Shown: positions 45,434-56,329 of the stretch, one piece after another
How positions within the stretch are numbered: the stretch's first letter is position 1
How the letters are laid out: every line of letters starts with the position of its first letter
Source of the DNA: Chamaecyparis obtusa
Lineage: Eukaryota; Streptophyta; Pinopsida; Cupressales; Cupressaceae
DNA: 64,000 nt
Direction of reading: 5' to 3'
Assembly (NCBI GenBank): GCA_027943335.1
Contig: BSBK01000525.1
Coordinates: forward strand, 1-64,000
The notes under the pieces: generated by a model
Seen by the model: the letters and a program-made list of their open reading frames with translations, nothing else
The model's database searches: none
What the model was told of the DNA's origin: nothing
Translations under genes and position numbers: made by a program

Positions 45434-46509
45434 CTGCAAAGGAATAATTAGCCAGTGAGTCCTAATCAGAATACCTAGCAATTTCCTATCCAAAACAATA
45501 TATTTAACGAAAAGATATTTAATATATATGACTTTTACGGACCTCAATACAAGAAATGGCAATACTGGAACACAGGAGAAATATTTTCTCAAATAGATCT
45601 GTAATAACCATTGTTCCAAATAACAATATAGAACCTGCCTGTTATTTTATAACCATTGAATCTCAGTATCAGTGTTGTGATACTTGACTACAAATTTGGG
45701 AAAGAACAGGAGCTAGGGTCTATGAGATTCTTACATAGATATCCTATGCACGCTCACTCGCTCTCGATCTCATCAACAACACGAAGGATGGGGAAAAGCT
45801 TGGATAGAGAAGAAGGAACCACTTCACTGTCAATCATCCCATTGATAGCCAGAGTCCCTACCGTCTGTGTTCGCGCAAATTTTGAAACATGAGATACGTT
45901 GAGGGAAAAAGAAAGTCCAAAAACATAGGATATTTTTTTTAAGAGATTTTAAAAAAATTGAGGTCTGTAAAAGTTATTTCACCCAGCCTTCCTCATGAAA
46001 CCTGCAATTGGTAATAACATTTATCAGCAACTGAGAGAAATATCTGACATCCAATAATGATGATTCCGATCAGTCTTCTACTTATAATAGCCTTGGCAAA
46101 AATCATTGATAAGTTTGTGGCATCCACGAAAATCTGACATGTTAAATATTTCATGCCGTGTAAGATTCACCAAGAACTCACCATTACGGCAAAGTGTACA
46201 GGAAGCGGTGGATATCACGGCCTTGCTGAGTGCATTGAATGGCGAGCAAACCAGAAACAAGAAAGATGACAACCGTATAGTTTCTGGCAAGTGTAAAAAA
46301 ATCCCAGTGTGAGACTTGATGTTTCTGGTGGAATTCCCACCAAGAATAGCCTATCGGCTAATTAGCAAATTTTTCTTCTGAGGCTCATTTCATCAGTTGT
46401 TTTTTCTTTTGACTTTTAAACTATGACACATATTTTCTCTATAAAAACTAATAACATAATCTGAAAAAACAATGATAGCGTGACAATAAAAAAATATGAA
46501 CCTACTAAT
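45434..46509. other. Intron sequence; no gene recognised
   Basis: Contains the second copy (45545-45615) of a segment seen at 44878-44945. Short ORFs at 45656-45892 and 46078-46312 do not match anything I know. Confidence 0.35.
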
Positions 46510-46905
46510 TTAAATGACTTGATTAAATATGACCCATTCCAATGAGGCATGCCTTACCACCTGAAAGAGTAGCCTGGTCATGTTTTTCTCAAAAACGGCA
46601 CAATCAAATGTGACATGTATGCTTCCTGACAATATTTTAGCCATAGATAAATGTTGTTCATGTACATTAATGATAATTATGTGTGGTGCTCCAAATGTAT
46701 GTGCAGATAACATTGTAATGAGACCAATAGGACCAGCCCCCATAATCAAGATGTTAGTTTCAACACCTACATGTCTGGACACATATTATAAGAACCCTCT
46801 CTGCAGTAATTACATCACCAGCATGAAATTCCAGGCTCCAAAGCAGTTTGATCACTAGCAATTGTGCCTAAGGGATTCGCTGCAATTTCAATTGACCTTC
46901 GAGGT
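46510..46905 (-). pseudogene. Sorbitol dehydrogenase fragment, antisense in DCP1 intron 1
   Basis: The - strand gives QTALEPGISCW, a stop, CNYCREGSYNMCPDM (the structural zinc Cys cluster of plant sorbitol dehydrogenase), then VGVETNILIMGAGPIGLITM (the NAD-binding G-x-G-x-x-G), HTFGAPHIIIINVHEQHLSM and HVTFDCAVF. Sequence expected between the Cys cluster and the Rossmann motif (catalytic-domain end) is missing, and a stop interrupts the first part. The coding style is that of a decayed exon set. The parent enzyme oxidises sorbitol to fructose. This copy cannot make a working enzyme. Confidence 0.75.
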
Positions 46906-48277
46906 TGGCCTCAGCAACTTGTAGAGATTGACAAAATTTTGCGAATTGTCAAAAATAAGCAGACAAAGACCATGATCTAGTCACACCATTGGCAGAAATG
47001 AAGGATACACAAATCAACTGCCATATAGTGTCGAACAGCGCATGCTACTTGACCTGTAATATCAGCTTCAGTTTGACCTTCACGTGAGTTTCAATGGTCC
47101 TTAACTTCAGTTATTTAGTTGCCCGCTATGCATACAACAGTTGTCTTCTCCGACAGTAATGACTCTAGTCAAATCACCTGTGACTTCACCTACTCCCTAT
47201 CTTTTGTTGTGCAATGAGAACTAGATTCACAACTTTTACCAAAATACAAAACAAAATGTGTGACTTTAATACTTTTTGATTGTAAAGTGTAGCCTTTCGT
47301 TCATTGTGGATCTTAAAAACCTACATGCGCTTTTAAGGATAAGAGATGCTTTACTTGCATTTCTCATACACAATATTATGCTCTATTCAAATCTTATAAC
47401 GAGTTTAATACCTAGCACTTGATGGGAGTCTAGGACTTATTAGACAGTTGTTAGCTTTCTGTATGCTTGGAAAATAGCTTCTCTTACCTTCAACTATCTT
47501 CTAATCTACAACAACGATTTCCTCTTATAGCTTGGCAGTGCTGAAGTAGGCTGACCAAGGAAGGTCATTTGCTATCTTTCTTTTTTTTGGTTTGGAACCC
47601 TAAATTGTTGCATCTCTATTTCACAACCAATCCTGTGAGATTTGCATACCTACAAATCTTAAATCTAAATGATTGAAGAGGAGAACGACTCTGATATGCA
47701 GACTGATAGGAAATTACCTCATAACTGGGTGGGACACATCTCACTAACCCTTCTCGTTGTCTTCAACCCACTCTGAATGGGTTACTGCAACAACAATACC
47801 AATGCCTACTCTAGTCCTGAATCTAGAGGAATTACAATAAGCCCATGTTCCGGCCCCTCTTGTGAGAGAGTCAAGGCTGTCCTTGCTCTGATTCCATGAC
47901 AGAGATTTTGGGATAGAAACAAGGAGCAGATTTTACACACAAAATAATACTCTTTTATTTCACCCCTTCCCATAATACAAATTACATCCATATATATTAG
48001 ATAACTCTCTAAACAACTTCACTTATTATATTGAAATGTTTTAACAACTCAATATTCATACCACTAATATTATATTAAAAGATGGTCGTATCTGCATCCA
48101 ATACTGCATCCTTATCCATGTCCATGCAACTTTGCTTGGTTGTGAAAGAGCATTTATTGATCACTCTATCTGATCCCAGTTTTTACTGAACCTTACACAC
48201 CTTATTCCTGGTTACTTTCCAAATTTGAACAATAATAATTCTGACTGCCTTTTGAATTTTGTCATTTGTTTGTGCAG
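46906..48277. other. 3' part of DCP1 intron 1; no gene recognised
   Basis: No convincing coding frames or terminal repeats. It ends with the polypyrimidine-poor acceptor TCATTTGTTTGTGCAG before exon 2. Confidence 0.45.
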
Positions 48278-48318
48278 AGTCGAAAAGATGTAGAAGGATC
48301 TCTATTTGTTGTCAAGAG
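48278..48318 (+). CDS. DCP1: DCP1 exon 2 (41 nt)
   Basis: A short exon encoding SRKDVEGSLFVVK plus two bases of the next codon. It continues DLTQW of exon 1 directly, as in plant DCP1 (QWSRKDVEGSLFVVKR). Acceptor TTTGTGCAG and donor GTTATA are consensus-like. The exon is recognised only by homology; it is far too short to appear as an ORF. The segment is a beta-strand region of the EVH1 fold. Confidence 0.92.
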
Positions 48319-48447
48319 GTTATATTTTATTTTATGATTTTAAATTTTTAATATTTTCTACTGCATAATGAGTTCCAATTTCTTTTAATAAAACTCTAAT
48401 TGTAATGATAGATCCTGTGTAACTAATAAATTGGTATTTGTTCACAG

Positions 48448-48497
48448 GAGGACCCAACCACGGTTTCAATTCATTGTTATGAATCGACGTAGTACTG
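48448..48497 (+). CDS. DCP1: DCP1 exon 3 (50 nt)
   Basis: Joined after the 129-bp intron 2, it encodes R-R-TQPRFQFIVMNRRST plus one base. TQPRFQFIVMNRR is essentially invariant in plant DCP1. The split AG|G codon restores Arg. Acceptor TGTTCACAG and donor GTATAT fit. No stop or indel, which shows that selection has kept this reading frame despite the neighbouring transposon load. Confidence 0.92.
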
Positions 48498-50866
48498 GTA
48501 TATTTTTTGGGTATTTTGTTCTATAATTTGAGGTGGGCATTTTTTATTTTGTCTGTCTAGCATGTGAGTTTGTTTTTCCTCAACTATGGAAATTGTGGGC
48601 TTTGGCATAAGGATTTCAAATTCCCTTTTAAATGTTGGCCAATTTAAGGGAATAATGACAAGATAGTATAAGTCTGGAGGACGATAGTGATTCAATTTGG
48701 TATTTTTTTTTGCCAGTTGGCTAACTATTGACAAATTTAGAAAAATATTATATTTGTCAATTAGCATAACTTAAAATATACTTGGTAGATTTTCCTATAA
48801 AATGTACATAAATTCATCAAAATTTCCAGAATATACAAAATATTTTATCAAATTCTAAGATTTTCCAAAACTTTGACTGTGAGTCGTATTTATATTTTTG
48901 AATTACAAATATTTCCCTCTCATTCTATCATTATGAGAAAATTTCATTCTTTAGAGGCTCCCTCAGCAGTTCTTTTATGGAACATTTGTTGCAGCAGACT
49001 TCAAATATGAAAAAAATGGTAAACTTGTACATTTATAACTGCAAACTAATGCTACAGTCTAAGGTTCATGTTTGTGCTCAAATTTGGCATGGAAAAAAAT
49101 CAAAAGTATTTCAAATGATAAAATTTGAAAAAAATTGTGATTAAATTTGAAGAATACAAGTGTAAATTTTTAACTATATATATTCTAATGTTAAATAACT
49201 TATTGCCTAATTTTTTTTGACAAGTAAACTGTGATTTTGGGGCTGCTCCCTTTTGATTAAAAACATAAGTATGAAAATACATTTTAGTTTGCTGGATAAT
49301 ATCCAAGATTCAGTTTTGTTACCCTCTAAACAAAATGCCCTCATTATTACAAAATCGTTTCTATTTTCTAATAATACTGCTTTTAAACACCAAATGCCCT
49401 AATTTATTCATGTTACAATTTTCTTTTGTTTCGAAACATTCTATCAATATCTACCAAAGAAGTACCAAGACTCTAGTTGCTCTCCTCGTTAGAGCTATTG
49501 ATCAATAGAGAAATCATCCATTTTATCCCAGGCTCCTCGATTAGTCTCAAGACTTGTTCAGCAAGTCAACCTTTTTTGGCTGTGCAGCACCTTCTGTTCT
49601 CCATTGCAGGGTCACTAGTCATGATAAATGGTCTCTAATTACCTAAAAATGAGTTCTCTGGCAAAGAAGCTCCACCATCAGTTGGAGTGCTTAGTCCCAG
49701 AGCCACAACTTGCAACAACACATTTCTGCCCGACGTGTGCTTTTTGATCAATGCTTTAACCAATTCTCTCACTGCTTCCTTGTCCTCACCCAAATCAAGG
49801 AAAACCACCAAAAACAAAGAAAAAATATCAATATTAATCCGATATCTGTGCTCAACAACTAGAAACTACTCAACTAGGAGCCATTGGATAGCATACAAAA
49901 GAAAACAACAATGGGTTTTGAAGACTTTCTTAAGCTTCAATTCCAAAATTACCCCTCAAAACACCATCTGGCGGCCCTTGCATGTCAATCTAAGTATCTA
50001 TTTTTCAGCCATCGAGGGTGTTTGGCAGAATGAAGAGCAAATATCTGGCTTCGAGATAGATAATGTGCTCAATGCTTGCAAAGGGAATTATGAAATATCC
50101 CTACACCATGACTATGTGAGGCGGGTGATAAATGATAGTTTCCATATGCCTTCACTAAATTTCCCTTTTGGCTGATAGGGACCCTAGCCATCTGGTAGTA
50201 GATTAGCTAAATTCATCTGGTGAAGTATCTCATCTTTTTTGGTTGATGAATTGACTCATCTATTTCAGATGCTGGTTATCATACTTCTATCCTAATCTCA
50301 ACATGTACGTTCATTAACACCATCTTCATTTTGACAAAGTCTTCCTACTCTCCAGTGCTATCTCATTGGTGCATTCTTTTACTTATTTTGGAATCTAACA
50401 TATTTATGGAAATTCTGAATATTTTTCCAGTTCATTTTATTTCTCTTAATGAAGTTATGGCATTTTTGTGTCTGCTTTAGTGTTTCAGTCTGATTGATTT
50501 TGTTCCTGTTTGTTTCTTTTGCACTTCTTGAAGGTCGATGTTTAAATAGCTTGCTTGTTTAATAGAGTTCATGTTTAAATAACTTGCTTGTATAATAGAG
50601 TTACCAACTGTTATAATTTCCCTTATCTCACATAAAGAAAACAATTGGATAGGATAATGCGGGGGAGAACATGCTTCTGTTCACTAAACATCTAAAGCAA
50701 TTGCACAAGTTGGCAAATTTGTTTCTTTATTATGATCTGAGAAGTATACTTCGAAAATTAGATTTGTTATCAGAAATTGTTTTGTTTTGTTTTGTTTTGT
50801 AATGTGTTGCACAGTTAGTTAACTAAAATAAACAATGATAGTTTGTTTTTCATGCATTTCAATCAG
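48498..50866 (+). other. DCP1: DCP1 intron 3 (2,369 bp)
   Basis: Bounded by donor GTATAT and acceptor TTTCAATCAG, fixed by protein continuity. It contains an unrecognised coding-like fragment around 49635-50040. The rest is AT-rich with no feature. Confidence 0.8.
49635..49817 (-). pseudogene. Unrecognised coding-like fragment
   Basis: An open frame (60 residues) with a protein-like composition: VFLDLGEDKEAVRELVKALI, then TSGRNVLLQVVALGLSTPTD and GGASLPE. I do not recognise the family. Just to the right, on the + strand from 49913, a second frame reads MGFEDFLKLQFQNYPSKHHL, then LACQSKYLFFSHRGCLAE, then a stop; it too looks like decayed coding sequence. They could be relics of one or two captured genes. 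Neither connects to DCP1. Confidence 0.3.
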
Positions 50867-51011
50867 AGAATCTGGTGGAAGATCTGCTCAGCGATTTTGA
50901 ATATGAAGTACAACTTCCTTATTTACTATATCGAAATGCAAACCAAGAAGTAATTGGGATTTGGTTTTATAATCCAAGAGAATGTGAAGAGGTTGCAAAG
51001 CTTTTCTCAAG
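50867..51011 (+). CDS. DCP1: DCP1 exon 4 (EVH1 C-terminal half)
   Basis: Encodes ENLVEDLLSDFEYEVQLPYL, LYRNANQEVIGIWFYNPREC and EEVAKLFSR, with the first Glu completed by the last base of exon 3. This is the signature end of the DCP1 EVH1 domain; the W in GIWFYN belongs to the conserved aromatic cluster that contacts partners. It ends in phase 2 (AG|) at donor GTATTA. The expected next residues (I/V-L-N-A-Y in relatives) and the ~200-residue C-terminal half were not found in the remaining 13 kb, so the gene continues beyond the window. Confidence 0.93.
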
Positions 51012-51609
51012 GTATTAATCACTTCCCATGTCTATCCTTTTTGTACCTTCTTATCTTATCTTTGTTATTAAGCAATGTGATTGTCAATATATGGATTACA
51101 TATAGTTTTAGAGGAGGTACATTGAGAAGATAATATTTTTTGATGTGAATGAGAATCAAGTTTATGAACTTTGTATTTATCATTATGACTCTTTTGAGTT
51201 TCATATATTAATTTGAATGTTGTTTCTTTCAATTCGTTGTGGCTTCGGTAAGAAGTTGATAAATAGAACGTTTAACCCCAATAAATGTTTTTAATGGTTT
51301 TGTCATTTATGTTTTGTTGTATCTTTTTCTGTGGGGCCTTGCATGTTAATAATTAATTATTATTCTAATGAATATATTGAATTTCACATGCTTTCCATAG
51401 TTCAGCAAGTCTCATCAAAGTTACAGAGAGATAATGTTGGCAAGAAAAGCATGATTGCTAATGCTATCTAGACATTCTTATTTGACATCTTTTATAGGTT
51501 ACTTCTGTGGAGATGACTTTTGAAATGAAGGGAATTAAGATTGAATAAGCAATACAATAGACCATAGTACAGTAGTCTTAAAATATTTTCTTCTTTGCTA
51601 AAGAGTATT

Positions 51610-51735
51610 TGTTAATGTTTGTAGCTTCAGTTGTATGATCATTTAGAATACATATAATATATGTTGATTAATAATAATATATTATATTTGTTATATTATT
51701 ATTAATCATATGAAATTTAATATTCTACATTAATC
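51610..51735 (+). repeat. Truncated copy of the copia-type LTR
   Basis: TGTTAATGTTTGTAGCTTCA onward matches the LTR at 52591 for about 125 bp, then breaks at TTAATCT into a T-run. Confidence 0.8.
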
Positions 51736-51884
51736 TTTTTTTTTTTTTTTAAGACAAGCTCTGCCTAGGGGGCAGTACCCATTATATTGCCAGAAAAAGA
51801 GTATTAGAAATGACTAAGGAGGAGGCTCTCCTTTTACAAAAAACCAAATCTGAAACCTCTATGATCCCTCCTCAACCATTTGTT
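51736..51884 (-). mobile_element. Poly(A)-tailed retroposon tail (LINE/SINE 3' end)
   Basis: A run of about 18 T followed by AAGACAAGCTCTGCCTAGGG. Read on the - strand this is a 3' end with a poly(A) tail. It is inserted between the LTR fragment and the 3' internal region, apparently with a deletion. No coding part is retained. Confidence 0.45.
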
Positions 51885-52590
51885 AGGTGATTCCTCATAT
51901 CACATGTTAGGTGATATGTAAAAAATTGGTATCACGTGTTAGGTGATTCGTCATGTCACGTGCTAGGTGATATGTAAAACTTTGTATCACATGTTAGGTG
52001 ATACTTCATATCACGAGTTATGTGATATGTGATACTTTGTATCACGAGTTAGGTGATACTTCATATCACTAGTTATGTGACGTGATTTCTTAGTTTTACA
52101 TATTGATTGGACCGTATGAGACATCTCACAGTGACATGTCTCTACATAAACTTAATATAGCAGACATCATGAGACATAATGTCATTTGTACATACCATGG
52201 ATATTTATGAGCTATGGTGAATATCATGTGGCTTGATATTCCTGCTCATACCATATCCCCTGATATCATGTTGAGATGTTATCTTCTCTATTTTACAATT
52301 AATGGACTTATTGTGATTTGAGTTCTTGGTGGACATCATGTGACTTGATATTCTGTAACCATTACTCCTGATAAAATGAGATGATATCTAATGGTAAATA
52401 TCTTCTAATCAAAGATATTCTTAAACATGTCATTCTTGATATTACACTGAGGTAATATCATATCCTGTGTTTATCCTCCCTAGCTAAGAGGGAGTGATGA
52501 TATTTTGTGTAACTATGGTGAGGGTCATAAGTGTTGACACAGGAGACTACTACACATTTTGTTTGATCATCCTCCCTAGCTAAGAGGGAG
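51885..52590 (+). mobile_element. 3' internal region of an upstream tandem copia copy
   Basis: Matches 56345-57177 in order: GTTAGGTGAT/TATCACG(A/T)G repeats, CATGTCTCTACATAAACTTA, TATCATGTGGCTTGATATTC and two copies of CCTCCCTAGCTAAGAGGGAG. It ends in the purine tract AAGAGGGAG directly before the LTR at 52591. The repeat array is shorter than in the downstream copy. Confidence 0.75.
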
Positions 52591-52924
52591 TGTTAATGTT
52601 TGTAGCTTCAATCGTATGATCATTTAGAATAGATATAATATATGTTGATTAATAATAATATATTATATATGTTATATTATTATTAATCATATGAAATTTA
52701 ATATTTTACATTAATCTATTATATTATTCTAAATTAATAATTGATTGATGAAACATTATAAGATTGATTAAATTATGATGAATAGACATGTCCCTTCAAG
52801 GGACATGTCTCTCCTATCCTCATTCCCAATATAAATGAGAAAGAGATTGTTGCATTTGAAAGACACATACCATATACAATCACGACAGTGCTATTACATT
52901 TGCAGCGATCTGGAAAACTCAACA
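52591..52924 (+). repeat. LTR shared by the two tandem copia-type copies
   Basis: TGTTAATGTTTGTAGC ... GGAAAACTCAACA. It contains the palindrome ACATGTCCCTTCAAGGGACA followed by TGT. A purine tract precedes it and TGGTATCAGAGCC follows it. Confidence 0.85.
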
Positions 52925-52938
52925 TGGTATCAGAGCCA
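52925..52938 (+). promoter_or_regulatory. Primer-binding site, initiator Met tRNA type
   Basis: TGGTATCAGAGCCA abuts the LTR end. Confidence 0.85.
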
Positions 52939-53169
52939 GACTGCAAATGTAAGAAAGTGTTTAAAGGGCATTAGAGTGACATTAAGAAATGAGAAATCCA
53001 GGAATTACTTTTCCAGGATAAGACAAATTGGAGCTTTTATTCCACTTAATAGACAGTGACTTGGAATTAGTCCCGACTCTAAATCCATAGAAGTGTCATT
53101 TTAGAAAACATAGACTCTATAGACGATGGAGGGTAATATTGCAGCGGAATAGTTAAACGCAAGGTGACA

Positions 53170-54440
53170 CCCATGCTTGGTTCTCTTGAACAAGCCGCTG
53201 AATTGGTTGTACATGGCCGTAGTTAAAGCCAGTGGAGAGGGCCTCACTTTCTTTCTCACTCCCTCTGAATTTCAATCCTTCGACGCTGATCAAGGCGAAT
53301 GGCTTGGCCTCTTCCAGCCTGAAACAGATGGGAACTCAACGAATCGGATTCTCGCTGTGGAGTTTGACACAAACGAGGACGACTTCGATCCAGATGATAA
53401 CCATTTGGGAATCGTTATCAACAGCATTAGATCCAAGGTAATTTTTCCAGTCAGTGATCTTTTGATGACGCCGTTCTCAACAATGGAGAAAAATGGGATG
53501 CATGGGTGGAATACTATGGTCCTCTGCAACAGCTTCAAGTATTTCTCTTATAAACCCATGGTGGCATTACTACATCTAAACCGGTAAAACTAGTCTTGTG
53601 GTATGACATAGATTTGAGTCAGTTCCTTGCCCCGGTTGTCAAGGTTGGTCTTTCGACAACCAATAGGATCGAAACGTAGACTCACAAGGTGTACGCCTGG
53701 AGTTTCTCATGCCAACATTCATTGAGCGCCACTGTAACCCTAACACTAGCCCCTACTAGGAAAAAGAAACATCACAATTTCATTATTATCACCATTGTTT
53801 TTTTACGATTGCTATTATACTTGTAAGATGATGGCATAGGAGCACCAGCGGTGGACTGAAGCACCCATCATTAGAAGTAGTTAATCCAAGAGAAGATCTT
53901 GAAAGTGTTGAAGACGAGAGCGATGATGAGTTGGACAAACGGCTTTCCAAGGCCATTCAGTCTACGCGGAAGTTTTCTTATGATGACCTCCGCACCACTA
54001 CTAACAACTTCAGTCCAAATGAAGAGATCAGAGAAGGGGGCTTCGGGAAAGTCTACAGAGGCGCCCTTCCAAGCACAAACTAGACAGTGGCTGTGAAAAG
54101 GATGAATCGAGATTCGAATCAAGGACAGAAAGTGTATGAGTAAGAAGTAATTATAAATGGATCGACGAGAGAGTGTTTTGCACAGAGATATCAAGGCAGA
54201 GAACGTGACGTTGGATTCAGATTTAAGAACCAAGCTGGGCGATTTTGGTCTGGCAAGAGCGCTGAGATTTGAGGATGAAGATCATTGGTATAATAGTGCG
54301 CAATATGGTACATTTGGGTACATGGCGCCAGAGTACGCCAACAAGAGAAAGTTCAGTCGATAATCGGACATGTTTATCTTTGGAGCACTCGCCCTTGCAA
54401 TTGCCTGTGGAAGGCGGCCTGTAGACAAAAGACTTCTGTA
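53170..54440 (+). pseudogene. L-type lectin receptor kinase pseudogene (intronless)
   Basis: The parent proteins are plasma-membrane receptors with a legume-lectin ectodomain and a cytoplasmic Ser/Thr kinase. Lectin part: EGLTFFLTPSEFQ, LFQPETDGNSTNRILAVEFD, DFDPDDNHLGIVINSIRS, then a shift, WYDIDLSQFLAPVVKVGLS and VYAWSFS. A hydrophobic stretch (NFIIITIVFLRLLLYL) is the former membrane segment. Kinase part: DELDKRLSKAIQSTRKFSYD, EEIREGGFGKVYRG, VAVKRM; then about 50 residues (helix C to hinge) are missing. Then [24 protein letters not shown] and [10 protein letters not shown]. Catalytic Lys, HRD and DFG are visible, but at least three stops and several shifts disable it. It lies right after a primer-binding site. 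Confidence 0.85.
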
Positions 54441-55580
54441 ATTGATAGATTGATATGTAGCAACAGTGATTAAGGTTATCATTCTTCTATATACAGATAC
54501 ATTACTTCGCTTTCATGTACAGTTGAGATACTACTTGTGGGATCTGTCCAGCAATATCACTGACAGGATGACAAGGAGCAATAGTGATCATGTATAGTTA
54601 TGAACTCCGTGGTTTGGAGTGATATGTTGAAACACTCCACAAGCATCCCCTTCGATGAAGAGCTTCAGGGAAATAAAGAGTGATCGAATAGTGGACAAAC
54701 AAATATTGTCGGCAAACTTGCATACAAGAGAAGCAAGGACAAAAACATAATAGCTAACATCAAATGACAGGTGTGCGGATATGAGTGGAGCATTACCTGT
54801 ATATGCGAATATATATGCATGACATCACTCCCTACTGAATATAGCCATGGTGGAGGTCATGTGAGTGAGTCCATGACCAAACACCTGTATTGAGTCACCC
54901 TCTAGGAGTATCTATGATGATCATCATCATAAGATGACGATATTACATGAGTGATTTCTTGATAAACACTTGTGTTTGTTTACATTTCCATTCATGGGAG
55001 TAGCCATGATGGAGCCACCTCCTGGGAGTACATGGTGGACATTACTTTATAACTCAAATATCTGAAATGACCCTCCTTAGCTAAGAGAGAATGTTGATTT
55101 TAGTGTCAGGAGGACAAACTAGAAGTTATCAAGAAGGGTTCCTCCCTAGCTAAGAGGGAGTGTTGAAATTAGCTTCAGGAGGATCACAATAATAATTCAA
55201 GTTTGTGGAAGAAATTTCCCGAGGGTAGTAATATTTGACAATAAGAGTGAGGACAAATCTAGAAGCATACGAGATTGCATTCAAGGGAGAAAGAGCTTAA
55301 TGCCTGCAGCTATGGAAATGAGTTAAGAGTTGACATCAGATTCAGAGGGAGTGTGACAATCCATTAGAAGCAACCTTGGCGAGAAGGTCAAAAGGTTGAT
55401 ATCACATTCATAAGAAGTCTGATGAATCATCAGAGGAAACCTTGGACAAAAAGGTTAAATGTTGATGTTAGTACTCAAAGATTCAGAGGGAGTCAATACA
55501 ACATCTAGAGGATATGCCTTATTTGATTTCCAAGGATCTTGGTCATATTGGTTCAAAGGGAGTGAACAGTGGAGATGGTT
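54441..55580 (+). other. Internal non-coding part of the copia-type element
   Basis: Contains CCTCCTTAGCTAAGAGAGAA at 55072 and CCTCCCTAGCTAAGAGGGAG at 55141, the latter followed by TGTTGAAATTAGC, which resembles a second LTR start. Scattered GTGGAGGTCATGTGAGTGA and CTCCTGGGAGTA phrases. No domain recognised. Confidence 0.45.
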
Positions 55581-55870
55581 TTTGCAGTCAGAGGACTATG
55601 ATCATGAGATTGAGTACCATGTGTGCTGGTTGAAATGCCTTTATGCTAACTCCTACGTCATGATATTCCTGGATAAGTTGGGGTTCACCAAGAGTTTTGC
55701 AAACTATATAAGAGATATAGTACATCAGTATGCTATTCAAGGTACATTATCACTACAAGACAGATGGCTGATATTCTCACCAAGATTCTTGCTAGAGAGA
55801 AGGTTGTGTACTTTCGAGATAAACTTGGTATATTGCATTCTTTTCCTTGAGAGAGAAGTCTAAGGTGAAA
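55581..55870 (+). pseudogene. copia RNase H C-terminal remnant
   Basis: In one frame, TTRQMADILTKILAREKVVY and FRDKLGI (about 55752-55835) match the tail of copia polyproteins. Upstream, in other frames, an E-Y-H-x-x-C-W-L piece and FLDKLGFTKSFANYI fit the preceding RNase H part. Heavily decayed. This is the only pol remnant seen in the element and supports its copia origin. Confidence 0.65.
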
Positions 55871-56329
55871 GCCCTTGTTTCTGCCCTTTAGGATGAGCCA
55901 TGGTGGATCCACCCTCTGAGATGAGTCAAGGTGGATGTCATGTGTGTGACTCCATGACTTATGGGCCCTCCTGTGAACATTGGAGAAAGGTGACGACTTT
56001 TCTACAATGAACTCTTGTATTTGATTGATGTTGTGAGGTGACGACTTTGCAACATCTCCATCATGATAGATATCATGTGACTTGATATCCAAGACATGTC
56101 ATGATGGTTAGGATCTTTTAGACATCATGGTAGATATCATAAGGCTGATATCATAAATAAACCATAGATGATTTAGAGATCTTCATGGTGGATATTATGT
56201 GACGTAATATCCGTGGATATGCCATGATACAATATCGTTATGGTAGACATTATGTGATGTAATGTTAGTGCACACACCATAATAGGGGTATATAAGGAGA
56301 ATGTAATGTTCTCGAGCATATTATATCCT

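Larger units (their letters stand above)
24697..48277 (+). other. DCP1: DCP1 intron 1, 23,581 bp
   Basis: The donor GTATCG follows DLTQW and the acceptor TTTGTGCAG precedes SRKDVEG, so protein continuity fixes both ends. The intron contains an old gypsy-like element, a nested young chromovirus, two MITE-like elements, LINE pieces, two copia-type LTRs and antisense fragments of two other genes. Splicing across it would be needed for a functional product. An alternative is that the locus is split or mis-joined in the assembly, but the same-strand order and phase of four exons argue against this. Confidence 0.85.

Noticed and set aside
49687..50175. 162-codon + strand ORF
   Set aside because: Spans two unrelated coding-like fragments in other frames; residue composition and lack of a domain suggest chance openness.
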